From the NCBI GenBank assembly GCA_900472295.1, contig UCIA01000029.1, forward strand, positions 28,858 through 92,857: DNA of 64,000 nucleotides, in the 5' to 3' direction. The stretch's first letter is position 1, and the number at the start of each line of letters is the position of its first letter. The notes under the pieces are model-generated. The model was not told the DNA's origin. It worked only from the letters and a program-made list of their open reading frames with translations, and did no database searches. The DNA comes from Hyphomicrobiales bacterium. Its GTDB lineage: Bacteria; Pseudomonadota; Alphaproteobacteria; Rhizobiales; Rhizobiaceae. Positions 33,843 through 43,168 of the stretch are shown here, one piece after another. Position numbers and translations under genes: made by a program.

Positions 33843-35333
33843 AAAGCACGCCTGACGCTGTCCGGCGTCTCCAAAAACTTTCCCGGCGTGCGCGCGCTGC
33901 ACAATGTCAGCCTCTCTCTTTATCCCGGTGAGGTGACGGCGCTGATCGGCGAAAACGGCGCCGGCAAGTCGACGCTGGTCAAGATCATGACCGGCATCTA
34001 CCAACCGGATGCGGGCACGATCAGCATTGACGGCCAGGCCGTCACTCTGCCCAGCGCACACGCGGCCTTCGGCCATGGCGTCACCGCCATCCATCAGGAA
34101 ACCGTGCTGTTCGACGATTTGAGCGTCGCCGAAAACATCTTTCTCGGCCACGCGCCGCGTTCTCGCTTCGGCACCATCGACTGGCGCACCATGCGCAAGA
34201 ATGCGCGCGAAGTGCTCGACACCATGCATGCCGGCCATATCGACGCCGATGCACGGCTGAAAGACCTCGGCATCGCCAACAAACATCTTGTTGCGGTTGC
34301 TCGCGCGATGTCGATCGACGCGCAGATCGTCATCATGGATGAGCCGACCGCAGCGCTTTCAATGAAGGAGATCGAGGAGCTTTTTCTGCTCATCGAATTC
34401 CTCAAGGAGGAAGGCAAGGCGATCCTGTTCATCAGCCACAAGTTCGACGAGATTTATCGGATCGCCGATCGCTACACGGTGTTCCGTGACGGCGAGATGG
34501 TCGGCGAAGGCCTGATCAAGGACGCCGGCCAGAGCCAGATCGTGCGCATGATGGTCGGCCGCTCGGTCGACCACATTTTTCCGCAGCGCAAGGCCGAGAT
34601 CGGCGCGCCGGTGCTGTCGGTATCCGGCCTGTCACACCCGACCGAGTTCAACGACATCGGCTTCGAACTGCACAAGGGTGAGATCCTCGGCTTCTACGGC
34701 CTGGTCGGCGCCGGACGCAGCGAAGTGATGCAGGCGATCTCGGGCATTACCCGCACGAGCGGCGGCACAATCACTTTGGAAGGCAAGGCTATCGTGCCGA
34801 AATCGGCGGCGGATTCCATCGAAGCCGGCATCGTCTACGTGCCGGAAGAACGCGGCAAGCAGGGCGTGGTGATCGGCCTGCCGATCTTCCAGAACGTCTC
34901 GCTGCCTTCGCTCAAGCGCACCTCCAAATCCGGGCTGCTGCGATTGTCGGAAGAGTTCGCGCTCGCCCGCTCCTACACCGAGCGGCTCGACCTGCGCGCC
35001 TCTTCGCTCAGCCAGGACGTCGGCACGCTGTCGGGCGGCAACCAGCAGAAGATCGTCATCGCCAAATGGCTGGCGACCGCGCCCAAGGTGATCATCCTGG
35101 ACGAGCCGACCAAGGGCATCGATATCGGCTCCAAGGCCGCCGTGCATGGCTTCATGGCCGAGCTGGTGGCGCAAGGCCTGTCGGTGATCATGGTGTCGTC
35201 GGAACTGCCGGAGATTCTCGGCATGTCCGATCGCGTCGTCGTCATGCGCGAGGGCCTTGTCGCGGCTGTGTACGACAATAAGGGCCTCGACGCCGAGACG
35301 CTCGTTCGCACGGCAGCGGGGATCGCGGCATGA
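33783..35333 (+). CDS. rhaT: Rhamnose ABC transporter, ATP-binding protein
   Basis: A 516-residue RbsA-type protein with two ABC domains. The first has GENGAGKSTLVKIMTG and MDEPTAALS; the second has GLVGAGRSEVMQ, the signature LSGGNQQKIVIAKW and LDEPTKGIDIGSK. It powers rhamnose uptake through RhaP/RhaQ. The start is uncertain: the ATG at 33783 (AGGA 8 bases upstream) gives about 20 extra residues encoded by the right arm of a palindromic repeat before the conserved RLTLSGVSKNFPG; the ATG at 33765 and a CTG near 33852 are alternatives. It overlaps rhaP by 4 bases. Confidence 0.93.
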   Translation: MLVDPHPAHDVRDPPHKGEGKARLTLSGVSKNFPGVRALHNVSLSLYPGEVTALIGENGAGKSTLVKIMTGIYQPDAGTISIDGQAVTLPSAHAAFGHGVTAIHQETVLFDDLSVAENIFLGHAPRSRFGTIDWRTMRKNAREVLDTMHAGHIDADARLKDLGIANKHLVAVARAMSIDAQIVIMDEPTAALSMKEIEELFLLIEFLKEEGKAILFISHKFDEIYRIADRYTVFRDGEMVGEGLIKDAGQSQIVRMMVGRSVDHIFPQRKAEIGAPVLSVSGLSHPTEFNDIGFELHKGEILGFYGLVGAGRSEVMQAISGITRTSGGTITLEGKAIVPKSAADSIEAGIVYVPEERGKQGVVIGLPIFQNVSLPSLKRTSKSGLLRLSEEFALARSYTERLDLRASSLSQDVGTLSGGNQQKIVIAKWLATAPKVIILDEPTKGIDIGSKAAVHGFMAELVAQGLSVIMVSSELPEILGMSDRVVVMREGLVAAVYDNKGLDAETLVRTAAGIAA

Positions 35334-36307
35334 AGGCTTTGCTGAAATACCGCGAGATCTGGCTGGCGGCGGCCATCATCGTTTTGATCGCCCTGATCTC
35401 GACGCGCTTCCCGGCCTTCGCCGACCCCGGCAATCTCGCCCAGGTGTTCAACGACACCTCGATCCTGATGATCCTGGCGCTGGGGCAGATGGTGGTCATC
35501 CTGACGCGCTCGATCGACCTGTCGATGGCGTCCAATCTCTGTTTCACCGGCATGGTGGTGGCGATGCTGAATGCCGCGCATCCGGCGATCCCGATCCCGT
35601 TGCTGATCGTCATCGCGCTCGCCGTCGGACTGGTGCTCGGCGCCATCAACGGCCTTTTGGTCTGGCGGCTGAACATCCCCTCGATCGTGGTGACATTGGG
35701 CACGCTGACCATCTATCGCGGCGCCACCTTCGTCCTGTCCGGCGGCGCCTGGGTCAATGCCGACAAGATGAGCCCTGACTTCATCGGCTTCCAGCGCGCC
35801 GCGTTTCTCGGCATTCCTGTTTTGTCGTGGATCGCCATCCTGGTCATCGCGCTGTTCTTCATCGTGATGACGCGCACCGCGCTCGGCCGCTCGATATATG
35901 CCATCGGCGTCAACCCGACGGCGTCGGTCTATGCCGGCATCGATGTCGGCCGCACCAAATTCATCGTCTTCTGCATCTCCGGCATGGTCGGCGGCCTCTC
36001 AGGCTATCTCTGGATCTCGCGCTATGTCATTGCCTCGGTCGAGGTCGCCAATGGCTATGAGCTCAACATCATTGCCGCCTGCGTCATCGGCGGCATCTCA
36101 ATTGCCGGCGGCATCGGCTCGGTCGGCGGCGCGGTGCTGGGCGCGCTGTTCCTCGGCATCATCTCCAACGCGCTGCCGGTCATCAACATCTCGCCCTTCT
36201 GGCAGATGGCGATCTCGGGCAGCGCCATCATCCTCGCCGTCGTGCTCAACGCACGTGGCGAACGCCAGCAGGGCCGCATCATCCTGAGAAAAGCAGAGGC
36301 GGCATGA
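35330..36307 (+). CDS. rhaP: Rhamnose ABC transporter, permease
   Basis: A 325-residue BPD_transp_2-type permease with about ten membrane helices. ALGQMVVILTRSIDLSMASNLCFTGMV and the cytoplasmic coupling segment GRSIYAIGVNPTASVYAGIDV are characteristic of ribose-type permeases. It pairs with RhaQ to form the channel. It starts inside the rhaT stop (ATGA) and overlaps rhaQ in the same way, so the run is translationally coupled. Confidence 0.94.
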   Translation: MKALLKYREIWLAAAIIVLIALISTRFPAFADPGNLAQVFNDTSILMILALGQMVVILTRSIDLSMASNLCFTGMVVAMLNAAHPAIPIPLLIVIALAVGLVLGAINGLLVWRLNIPSIVVTLGTLTIYRGATFVLSGGAWVNADKMSPDFIGFQRAAFLGIPVLSWIAILVIALFFIVMTRTALGRSIYAIGVNPTASVYAGIDVGRTKFIVFCISGMVGGLSGYLWISRYVIASVEVANGYELNIIAACVIGGISIAGGIGSVGGAVLGALFLGIISNALPVINISPFWQMAISGSAIILAVVLNARGERQQGRIILRKAEAA

Positions 36308-37299
36308 CCGACATTCCTGCCCCGCGCCACATTCCCGACCGGCTCGACAAGCCGCTCTCTTCAGCGATCTTTTCCTGGGAAGCGCTGCTGGTCGTGGTGG
36401 CGGTCGCGATCTTCGTCATCAACAGCTTCGCCTCGCCCTATTTTCTCGACGCCTACTCGCTGTCGGACCTGACCTTCAACTTCACCGAGAAGGGCCTGAT
36501 TGCCTTCGCCATGGCGCTGCTGATCATTTCGGGCGAGATCGACCTGTCGGTCGCGGCTATCATTGCGCTTGCCTCGACGCTGATGGGCATGGCCGTGCAG
36601 GCAGGCGCGGATACACCTGTGTTGGTGCTGATCGGCATCGTCGTCGGGCTCGGCTGCGGCGCCTTCAACGGGCTCCTGGTGACAAGGCTCGGCCTGCCTT
36701 CCATCGTCGTCACCATCGGCACGATGAGCCTGTTTCGCGGCATCGCCTTCATCATTTTGGGCGACCAGGCCTACAAGGGTTATCCCTCGAGCTTCGCCTT
36801 CTTCGGTCAGGGCTATGTCTGGTGGGTGGTGTCGTTCGAGCTGGTGCTCTTCCTCATCGCGGCCGTTGTCTACTGGTTCCTGCTGCATCGCACCAGCTTC
36901 GGCCGCCGCGTCTTTGCCATCGGCAACAATCCTGTCGCAGCACAGTTTTCCGGCGTGCGCGTCGGCCGCATCAAATTCATCCTGTTTTGCCTGACCGGGC
37001 TGATGGCGGGCATCGCTTCGGTGCTGATCACCTCGCGGCTCGGTTCGACGCGGCCGTCGATCGCGCAAGGCTATGAGCTCGAAGTCATCACCATGGTGGT
37101 GCTTGGCGGCGTCAGCATTCTGGGCGGCTCCGGCAGCATTGTCGGCGTCGTGCTCGCCGCCTTCATCATGGGGCTGGTGACCTTCGGCCTCGGCCTGCTC
37201 AACGTGCCCGGCATCGTCATGTCGATCTTCATCGGCCTGCTGCTGATCATCGTCATCGCGCTGCCGATCGTCTGGCGGCGGCTGCGGGGTGGCAGCTGA
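36304..37299 (+). CDS. rhaQ: Rhamnose ABC transporter, permease
   Basis: A 331-residue second permease of the same family. ALLIISGEIDLSVAAIIALASTLMG and GRRVFAIGNNPVAAQFSGVRV match the ribose-type pattern. About ten hydrophobic helices are seen, with a short polar amino end (PAPRHIPDRLDKPLS). It overlaps rhaP at its start, and its stop codon shares a base with the rhaU start. Confidence 0.94.
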   Translation: MTDIPAPRHIPDRLDKPLSSAIFSWEALLVVVAVAIFVINSFASPYFLDAYSLSDLTFNFTEKGLIAFAMALLIISGEIDLSVAAIIALASTLMGMAVQAGADTPVLVLIGIVVGLGCGAFNGLLVTRLGLPSIVVTIGTMSLFRGIAFIILGDQAYKGYPSSFAFFGQGYVWWVVSFELVLFLIAAVVYWFLLHRTSFGRRVFAIGNNPVAAQFSGVRVGRIKFILFCLTGLMAGIASVLITSRLGSTRPSIAQGYELEVITMVVLGGVSILGGSGSIVGVVLAAFIMGLVTFGLGLLNVPGIVMSIFIGLLLIIVIALPIVWRRLRGGS

Positions 37300-37616
37300 T
37301 GCCTGAGAAATACGCCTTCAAGATGCAGCTCAAGTCCGGCATGAAGGCCGAGTACAAAAGGCGCCACGACGAGATCTGGCCGGAACTGGTGGCGCTGCTG
37401 AGAGAGGCCGGCGTCTCGGATTATTCGATCCATCTCGACGACGAAACCAACATCCTGTTCGGCGTTCTGTGGCGGCGCGACGACCATGGCATGGCCGACC
37501 TGCCTGGACATTCGGTTATGCAGCGCTGGTGGGCGCACATGGCCGACATTATGGAAACGAAGCCCGACAACGAGCCGGTGGCCATCCCCCTGGAAACAAT
37601 GTTCCATATGGCATGA
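37299..37616 (+). CDS. rhaU: L-rhamnose mutarotase
   Basis: A 105-residue protein of the RhaM/RhaU family: PEKYAFKMQLKSGMKAEYKRRHDEIWPEL at the start (His and Glu of the active site in RRHDEIWPEL), DYSIHLDDETNILFGVLWR, then WWAHMADIMETKPDNEPV. It speeds interconversion of the alpha and beta anomers of rhamnose. It is fully embedded in the operon, overlapping rhaQ and rhaK. Confidence 0.95.
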   Translation: MPEKYAFKMQLKSGMKAEYKRRHDEIWPELVALLREAGVSDYSIHLDDETNILFGVLWRRDDHGMADLPGHSVMQRWWAHMADIMETKPDNEPVAIPLETMFHMA

Positions 37617-38989
37617 GCGCGCTTCGCCATATCGCCGTCATCGACATCGGCAAGACCAACGCCAAGGTGGCGCTGGTCGATCTCACGACGCTGAGCGAGG
37701 TGGCGCTGCGCCGCATAGCGAATGCGCCGGTGCGCCAAGCGCCCTACCCCCACCACGATGTCGAGGGGCTGTGGACCTTCATCCTCAACAGCCTCGCCAG
37801 CCTCAATCGCGAGCAGCGCATCGACGCCATTTCCATCACCACCCACGGCGCGACCGGCGCGCTGGTCGATGCGGCAGGCGAACTGGTGATGCCTGTCCTC
37901 GACTATGAGTTCGACGGTCCCGGCCGGCTCTCGGCGGAGTATGATGCTGTTCGTCCGCCCTTCGCCGAGACCGGCACCCCGCGCCTGCCGGTGGGCCTCA
38001 ATCTCGGTGCGCAGTTCTTCTGGCTTGAGAAGCGTTTTCCCTCGGAGTTCGCCAGGGCCGCCGCGATGCTGATGTACCCGCAATACTGGGCCTTGCGCCT
38101 GACTGGCGTCGCCGCCAATGAGGTGACCTCGCTCGGCTGCCACACCGATTTGTGGAACCCGTGGTCGGGCGATTTTTCCTCGATGGTCGACAGCCTGAAA
38201 TGGCGCGGCCTGATGGCGCCGGTGCGGCCGGCCAGGGATCGTCTTGGCCCGATCCTGCCTTCGCTTGCCGCGCGGACCGGGCTTGATCCACAGACGCCTG
38301 TCTTCTGTGGCCTGCACGATTCCAACGCCTCGCTGCTGCCGCATCTTCTGTCCGACGCACCGCCCTTTTCGGTGGTCTCGACCGGCACCTGGGTGGTGTC
38401 TATGGCGGTTAGCGGTAGGCCCCTGCCGCTCGATCCGGCGCGCGATACGCTGGTCAATGTCAACGCGCTCGGCGACCCCGTGCCCTCGGCCCGCTTCATG
38501 GGCGGGCGGGAGTTTTCGGTGCTGACGGGTGACAAGCCGCTGGATTGCAGCGGCAGCGATGTGCTGGCGGTTCTGACCAAGAAGATGCTGCTTTTGCCTT
38601 CGACCCAGCAGGGATCGGGACCTTTCCCGCATCATGCCGCGACATGGCTCAATGCCGACGGCATCGGCAAGGGCGAGCGCTTCGCCGCCATCTCGTTCTA
38701 CCTGGCGCTGATGACGGCGACCTGTCTCGAGTTGATCGGCGCCGACGGCCCGACCACGGTGGAAGGACCGTTTGCCCGCAACCGGCTGTTCGTCGGGATG
38801 CTGGCTGCGGCGACCGCGCGCACCGTCATCGCCTCCGAGGCGGCCACCGGCACCAGCATCGGCGCGGCTCTGCTGGCAACAGATCAAATTGCATCGCACG
38901 GCAAAGGCGAGAGAACTCAGCCACAAACCGACCCGGTCTGGGCAGATTATGTCAGTGCGTGGCGCGCGGCTGCAAGTGCGCAGGGCTGA
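37613..38989 (+). CDS. rhaK: L-rhamnulokinase (FGGY family)
   Basis: A 458-residue FGGY sugar kinase. The ATPase-fold phosphate-1 loop reads IAVIDIGKTNAKVALVD; the substrate-side region has THGATGALVD and LDYEFDGPG; the phosphate-2 loop is VVSTGTWVV; and a late VEGPFARNRLFVGMLAAAT sits in the carboxy domain. The ATG at 37613 overlaps the rhaU stop (ATGA), which rules out the longer open frame. In R. leguminosarum RhaK is needed both for catabolism and for rhamnose uptake by this transporter. Confidence 0.93.
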   Translation: MSALRHIAVIDIGKTNAKVALVDLTTLSEVALRRIANAPVRQAPYPHHDVEGLWTFILNSLASLNREQRIDAISITTHGATGALVDAAGELVMPVLDYEFDGPGRLSAEYDAVRPPFAETGTPRLPVGLNLGAQFFWLEKRFPSEFARAAAMLMYPQYWALRLTGVAANEVTSLGCHTDLWNPWSGDFSSMVDSLKWRGLMAPVRPARDRLGPILPSLAARTGLDPQTPVFCGLHDSNASLLPHLLSDAPPFSVVSTGTWVVSMAVSGRPLPLDPARDTLVNVNALGDPVPSARFMGGREFSVLTGDKPLDCSGSDVLAVLTKKMLLLPSTQQGSGPFPHHAATWLNADGIGKGERFAAISFYLALMTATCLELIGADGPTTVEGPFARNRLFVGMLAAATARTVIASEAATGTSIGAALLATDQIASHGKGERTQPQTDPVWADYVSAWRAAASAQG

Positions 38990-40816
38990 TCACAAGATCC
39001 GCTTACCGAAAGCCGACATGACAAAATTGACGGCGTCGGCAGCGATCCTCGGCTCCAGTTCCGCTGTCAGCCCCGAAACATCCATCGACAGCAAGCCGCC
39101 GGAGAGCGCGATCGCCTCCATCGCCTGATGCGTCTCGCGCACCGTCAGACCGCCGGAGCCGGCAGCCCAGCCGGCGAACTCGGTGGCCGTCGGCGAATAG
39201 CTGACATGAAAGCCTTGCGTGCCCGAGGTAGCGATGCGGATCGCCTCATGCATGAGGTCGCGCATGCCCATGGCGTCGATGTCGGTCATGGTGAAGGCCG
39301 ACACACGCGAATCCTTCAGCACCCGCGCTTCCGCCGGATCGGCATGGCGCAGGCCGATGATGACGACGTTTTCCGGCGACAGTTGCGGTTGCAGCGCGCC
39401 GGCCTTGTGGTCGAGACCGAGCGTGCGCGCCAGCACCGAGGCTTCCGGCAGCTCGCTGCCGTCCTCGTCCTCGGGCATCAAAGCGGCGATGGAATCGATC
39501 CAGATCAGGCCGAAGGAATGCGTCGCGCGCGCCGTCGCGGTCAGCGCCTTGTGGGCGATGCGGCGGTCGGCGCCAGCGGCGAGGCGGACGAGCCCCGAGG
39601 GCGGCCGCTCGATGTCGGCGAGTTCCACGACGTCGAAGTTCATCGCCTCCAGTCGCGCGCCGGTTCCCTCGCGGGCGAGAATGCCGGCCGCTGCCGGTTC
39701 GGCCGAGATCGACACCATCTTGCGGCCGGAGAAATCCGCCACGTCGTGCATCGGCGCCTTCTCGACATATTCCGACGTCATCGCCAGCAGCATGGCGCCA
39801 TAGTTCATGCGGAAGGCGACGCGGTCACCGACGCCCGGTCGGGGGTCAGCGTCCTGCACGTCGAGCAGCAGGTGGTCGCTGGAAGCGCCGAGAACCCGCA
39901 CGCCCTTGGCGATCGGCGTCAGCCCTTCGACCAGCACATCCTCGCGGCCGATATTGGCGATGGCGCGCAGCCGGTCGCCCTCGTCGGGAAAGACCGGCTG
40001 GTTGCCGAAAGCGTCGTAGCCGGATTCTCCGATGGGTCGTGACGGCTTTAGCTTGACCTCGATAATGTCGCTGGTCAGCCGGCAAGCATCGGGCTCAAGG
40101 TCCGGCCACGGCACGTCGCGGAAGGTCTCGATGCCGCCTTGCAAGATCGCCTCGCCCACGCGCAGATTGTTGATGCCGGCCGGCAGCTTGCCTTCGAGCA
40201 GCAGCGTTAGCGACGACGATGCGCCGCCGGAAATGAAGTCGAGGCTTTTACCGGACAGGCGTTCGGTCTTGTAGGCATGAGCGACAAGCTGGCCGAGGTT
40301 TTCCGGCGTTGGCATGATGGCGCCGAAACAGCCGAGATTGGTGCCTATCCCGGCGATGCGCACGCCCTTGAACGCCAGTATCTGCTCGACAGTGGGGATC
40401 AGGTCGCTTGGCCAGATGCCTTCCCTAAGGTCGCCGAGATCGATCATCAGCATGATGTCGTGGACGCGGCCCATGCGCTCGGCGATGCGCGATATCTCGC
40501 GGATGGTGGTCAATTCCGACTGCAGGCTGATGTCGACGGTGCGCACCACCTCCTCGACGCGCGCCATGGGCGGGCTGCGCAACAACATGATCGGCGCATT
40601 TATGCCGCTGTCGCGCAGCCGGCGAATGTTTTCGAAACGCGATTCGGCAATGCCCGAAACACCGCCACGCAACATGGCACGCGCCACTTGCGGCATGCCG
40701 CATGTGCCCTTGGTGACGCCGAACACCTTGATGCCTGACAGCGCACAGCGCTCGACAATGGTGCGGGCGTTGCGCTCGATGCGGCCAAGGTCGATGGCAA
40801 CTTGCGGCCCCGACAT
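38990..40816 (-). CDS. Amino-acid racemase fused to a degenerate arginase-like domain
   Basis: A 608-residue two-domain protein. Residues 1-365 are an alanine-racemase-type PLP barrel of the predicted amino-acid racemase group; the PLP Lys is K36 in FGVTKGTCG. Residues about 365-605 align along their whole length with arginase (for example LIWIDS, LSPENVVIIGLR, GGLTVRETHQAME). Yet the metal and substrate ligands are gone: GGDH is GADR (415-418), DAHxD is DSIAA (441-445), SxDxDxxDP is SYSPTATEF (539-547) and EVNP is DVSG (579-582). The arginase part should therefore be inactive and perhaps sense or bind an amino acid. It lies 2 bases downstream of dadA in the same operon, so it probably supplies D-amino acids to DadA. 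Confidence 0.8.
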   Translation of the reverse strand: MSGPQVAIDLGRIERNARTIVERCALSGIKVFGVTKGTCGMPQVARAMLRGGVSGIAESRFENIRRLRDSGINAPIMLLRSPPMARVEEVVRTVDISLQSELTTIREISRIAERMGRVHDIMLMIDLGDLREGIWPSDLIPTVEQILAFKGVRIAGIGTNLGCFGAIMPTPENLGQLVAHAYKTERLSGKSLDFISGGASSSLTLLLEGKLPAGINNLRVGEAILQGGIETFRDVPWPDLEPDACRLTSDIIEVKLKPSRPIGESGYDAFGNQPVFPDEGDRLRAIANIGREDVLVEGLTPIAKGVRVLGASSDHLLLDVQDADPRPGVGDRVAFRMNYGAMLLAMTSEYVEKAPMHDVADFSGRKMVSISAEPAAAGILAREGTGARLEAMNFDVVELADIERPPSGLVRLAAGADRRIAHKALTATARATHSFGLIWIDSIAALMPEDEDGSELPEASVLARTLGLDHKAGALQPQLSPENVVIIGLRHADPAEARVLKDSRVSAFTMTDIDAMGMRDLMHEAIRIATSGTQGFHVSYSPTATEFAGWAAGSGGLTVRETHQAMEAIALSGGLLSMDVSGLTAELEPRIAADAVNFVMSAFGKRIL

Positions 40817-40818
40817 GA

Positions 40819-42069
40819 TCAGCCTCCGTAGACCAGTCCTTGCGGGTCGATCTCCGGCTTGCGGCCGGCGACGAGGTCGGCCAGGAATTTGCCGGAGCCG
40901 CAGGCCATGGTCCAGCCGACATGGCCGTGGCCGGTGTCGAGATAGAGGTTTTTGTATTTCGCCTGGCCGATGACCGGCACCGAGTTCGGCATCATCGGCC
41001 GCAGGCCCGCCCACAGCAGCGCCTTCTTCTCGTCGAATGCGCCGGGGAAAAGGTCCTTGCCGGTGCTCAGCATCGACTTGAAGTCGCTGGGCTTGAAGCT
41101 GCGGTCGAAGCCGGTGAACTCGGCTGTCGAGGACATGCGCAGGCGGTTTCCGAGCCTGGAATACCCGACCAGCCGATCCTCGTCGGCGCCGCCCATGGTC
41201 GGTCCCTTGCTCTCGTCCTCCAGCGGGATGGTCGCGCTATAGCCCTTCACCGGATAGACGGGCAGGTCGATGCCGTAGCGGCGGCCGAGCAGGCCGCTCT
41301 CCGGACCCATGGCGATGACGACGGCGTCGCCCGTCACCGGACCCGCCGAGGTCATGACAGCCCTCACCCGGTCGCCCTCTATGTCGAGCCCCTGTACCGT
41401 CGTGTCGAACAGGAATTTGACGCCGAGCTTTTCACTGGCATAGGCGGCGAGCCCGTCGACGAAGATTCTGGAATCGCCGGTCTGGTCGATCGGCGAATAG
41501 ACGCCGCCGGCGATCTTTTCCTTCACCCCAGCAAGCCCGGGCTCCAGCTCGACCAGCCGGTCGCGGCCGACGATCTCGATCGGCAGGCCATGCTTTGCCA
41601 GAAACTGGTAATTGTCGGTGCCGGTGTCGAGGCTGTGCTGCGAGCGGAAGAAGTAGAGAATGCCTTTCTTGCGCTCGTCATAATGGATGCCGGTGGCATC
41701 GGAGATGGCATTGATACAGTCGCGCGAATAGAGCGCCAGGCGCAATTTGACCTCGCTGTTGGCGCGCAGCCGCGCCACCGTGCACTGGCGCAGGAAACGC
41801 AGGCTCCAGGCGAGGAAATAGGGATCGAAGCGCAGCCTGACCTTGATGCCGAGATCATGGTTCCACAGTGCGCGCAGGAAGGTTTTGAGCGCCGCCGGCG
41901 AAGCCCAGGCGGTGGCGTCGCCCGGCGACACCAGGCCGGCATTGGACTGACTGGTGCCTTGTGCCGCCCCCGGATGGCGCTCGATGACGGTGACCTCATG
42001 GCCATCGGCGGCCAGATAATAGGCGGCGGCTGTACCGACAACCCCGGCTCCGAGCACCAAAACCTTCAT
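40819..42069 (-). CDS. dadA: D-amino-acid dehydrogenase (DadA family)
   Basis: A 416-residue FAD-dependent DAO-family oxidoreductase of DadA length. The dinucleotide fold KVLVLGAGVVGTAAAYYLAADGHEVTVIER is at the amino end; TSQSNAGLVSPGDATAWASP is the typical DadA second segment; the carboxy end has DTGHGHVGWTMACGSGKFLADLV. It deaminates D-amino acids to keto acids and feeds electrons to the respiratory chain at the inner membrane. The ATG at 42069 follows GGGGGAT. It is the first gene of a pair with the racemase fusion, which starts 2 bases after its stop. Confidence 0.92.
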   Translation of the reverse strand: MKVLVLGAGVVGTAAAYYLAADGHEVTVIERHPGAAQGTSQSNAGLVSPGDATAWASPAALKTFLRALWNHDLGIKVRLRFDPYFLAWSLRFLRQCTVARLRANSEVKLRLALYSRDCINAISDATGIHYDERKKGILYFFRSQHSLDTGTDNYQFLAKHGLPIEIVGRDRLVELEPGLAGVKEKIAGGVYSPIDQTGDSRIFVDGLAAYASEKLGVKFLFDTTVQGLDIEGDRVRAVMTSAGPVTGDAVVIAMGPESGLLGRRYGIDLPVYPVKGYSATIPLEDESKGPTMGGADEDRLVGYSRLGNRLRMSSTAEFTGFDRSFKPSDFKSMLSTGKDLFPGAFDEKKALLWAGLRPMMPNSVPVIGQAKYKNLYLDTGHGHVGWTMACGSGKFLADLVAGRKPEIDPQGLVYGG

Positions 42070-42172
42070 GCCATCCCCCAAAGCTCTTCATGGCGCAGCG
42101 CCGCCACGCTCTGCCTTGAATGCCTTCCATAGCGCGTCGCCGAGCGCCTTGCGAGCCCTTGGGAGTGCCCGG

Positions 42173-43168
42173 TTAGCTCCGCACGGAGTTCTTGCCGGTC
42201 AGGATGCGCTCCCAGGCAAGGGCATCCGCAACAATCTGGTCGAGATCGTCGCGTTGCGGGGTCCAGCCGAGTTCGGCGCGCGCAAGGTCGGAATTGGCGA
42301 CGACGGCGGCGGCGTCGCCGGGGCGGCGGACGCCCATCTTGACCTCGAAATCGCGACCGAAAGCGCGGCGCACGCTGTCGATGACCTCGAGCACCGAATA
42401 GCCATGGCTGTAGCCGCAATTCGCGACCAGGCTCTCGCCGCCGGCGCGCAGCCGTTGCAGCGCCAGGCGATGCGCGGCGGCCAAGTCGCTGACGTGGATG
42501 TAATCGCGCATGCAGGTGCCGTCCGGCGTCGGATAGTCGGTGCCGAACACCTGCATGAAGGGACGCTTGCCGAGCGCGGTCTCGCAGGCAACCTTGATCA
42601 GGTGCGTGGCGCCCGGCGTCGACTGGCCGGTGCGGCCTCTCGGATCGGCGCCGGCGACGTTGAAATAGCGCAGCGCCGTATAGCGCAAGGGGTGCGCAAG
42701 GGCCGCATCGCGCAGCATCCATTCGCTCATCAGCTTGGACAGGCCGTAGGGCGATTCCGGCGCCAGGCGGGCATCTTCGCGCACCGGCTCCAGCCCGGCG
42801 CCGCCATAGACGGCGGCAGTCGAGGAGAAGATGAAATGCGGCACGCCCTCGCGCACCGCGGTTTCGATCAGCGTGCGGGTCTTCGAGGTGTTGTTCTCGT
42901 AATAGGCGAGCGGATCGGCAACCGATTCCGGCACCACGATCGACCCGGCGAAATGGATGATCGCGTCGACCTTGTTGTCCCGGATGATCTGTCCGACCAA
43001 TTCCTTGTCGGCGACATCGCCGACGACCAGCTTCGCCTCCGGCGCCACCGCCCATTCGAAGCCGGTGGAAAGCCGGTCGAGAACGACGACGCTTTCACCC
43101 GCATCGAGCAGTTCCCAGACCATGTGGCTGCCGATATAGCCGGCGCCGCCTGTAACCAAAACCGTCAT
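42173..43168 (-). CDS. galE: UDP-glucose 4-epimerase
   Basis: A 331-residue extended SDR. It has the NAD-binding start VLVTGGAGYIGSHMVWELL, HFAGSIVVPESV, FSSTAAVYG, the catalytic YGLSK (Tyr/Lys), RYFNVAGADP, and GTCMRDYIHVSDLA. It interconverts UDP-glucose and UDP-galactose for surface polysaccharides. It stands alone upstream of dadA in the same direction, about 100 bases apart, with its own start region in the galE-hemA gap. Confidence 0.95.
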   Translation of the reverse strand: MTVLVTGGAGYIGSHMVWELLDAGESVVVLDRLSTGFEWAVAPEAKLVVGDVADKELVGQIIRDNKVDAIIHFAGSIVVPESVADPLAYYENNTSKTRTLIETAVREGVPHFIFSSTAAVYGGAGLEPVREDARLAPESPYGLSKLMSEWMLRDAALAHPLRYTALRYFNVAGADPRGRTGQSTPGATHLIKVACETALGKRPFMQVFGTDYPTPDGTCMRDYIHVSDLAAAHRLALQRLRAGGESLVANCGYSHGYSVLEVIDSVRRAFGRDFEVKMGVRRPGDAAAVVANSDLARAELGWTPQRDDLDQIVADALAWERILTGKNSVRS

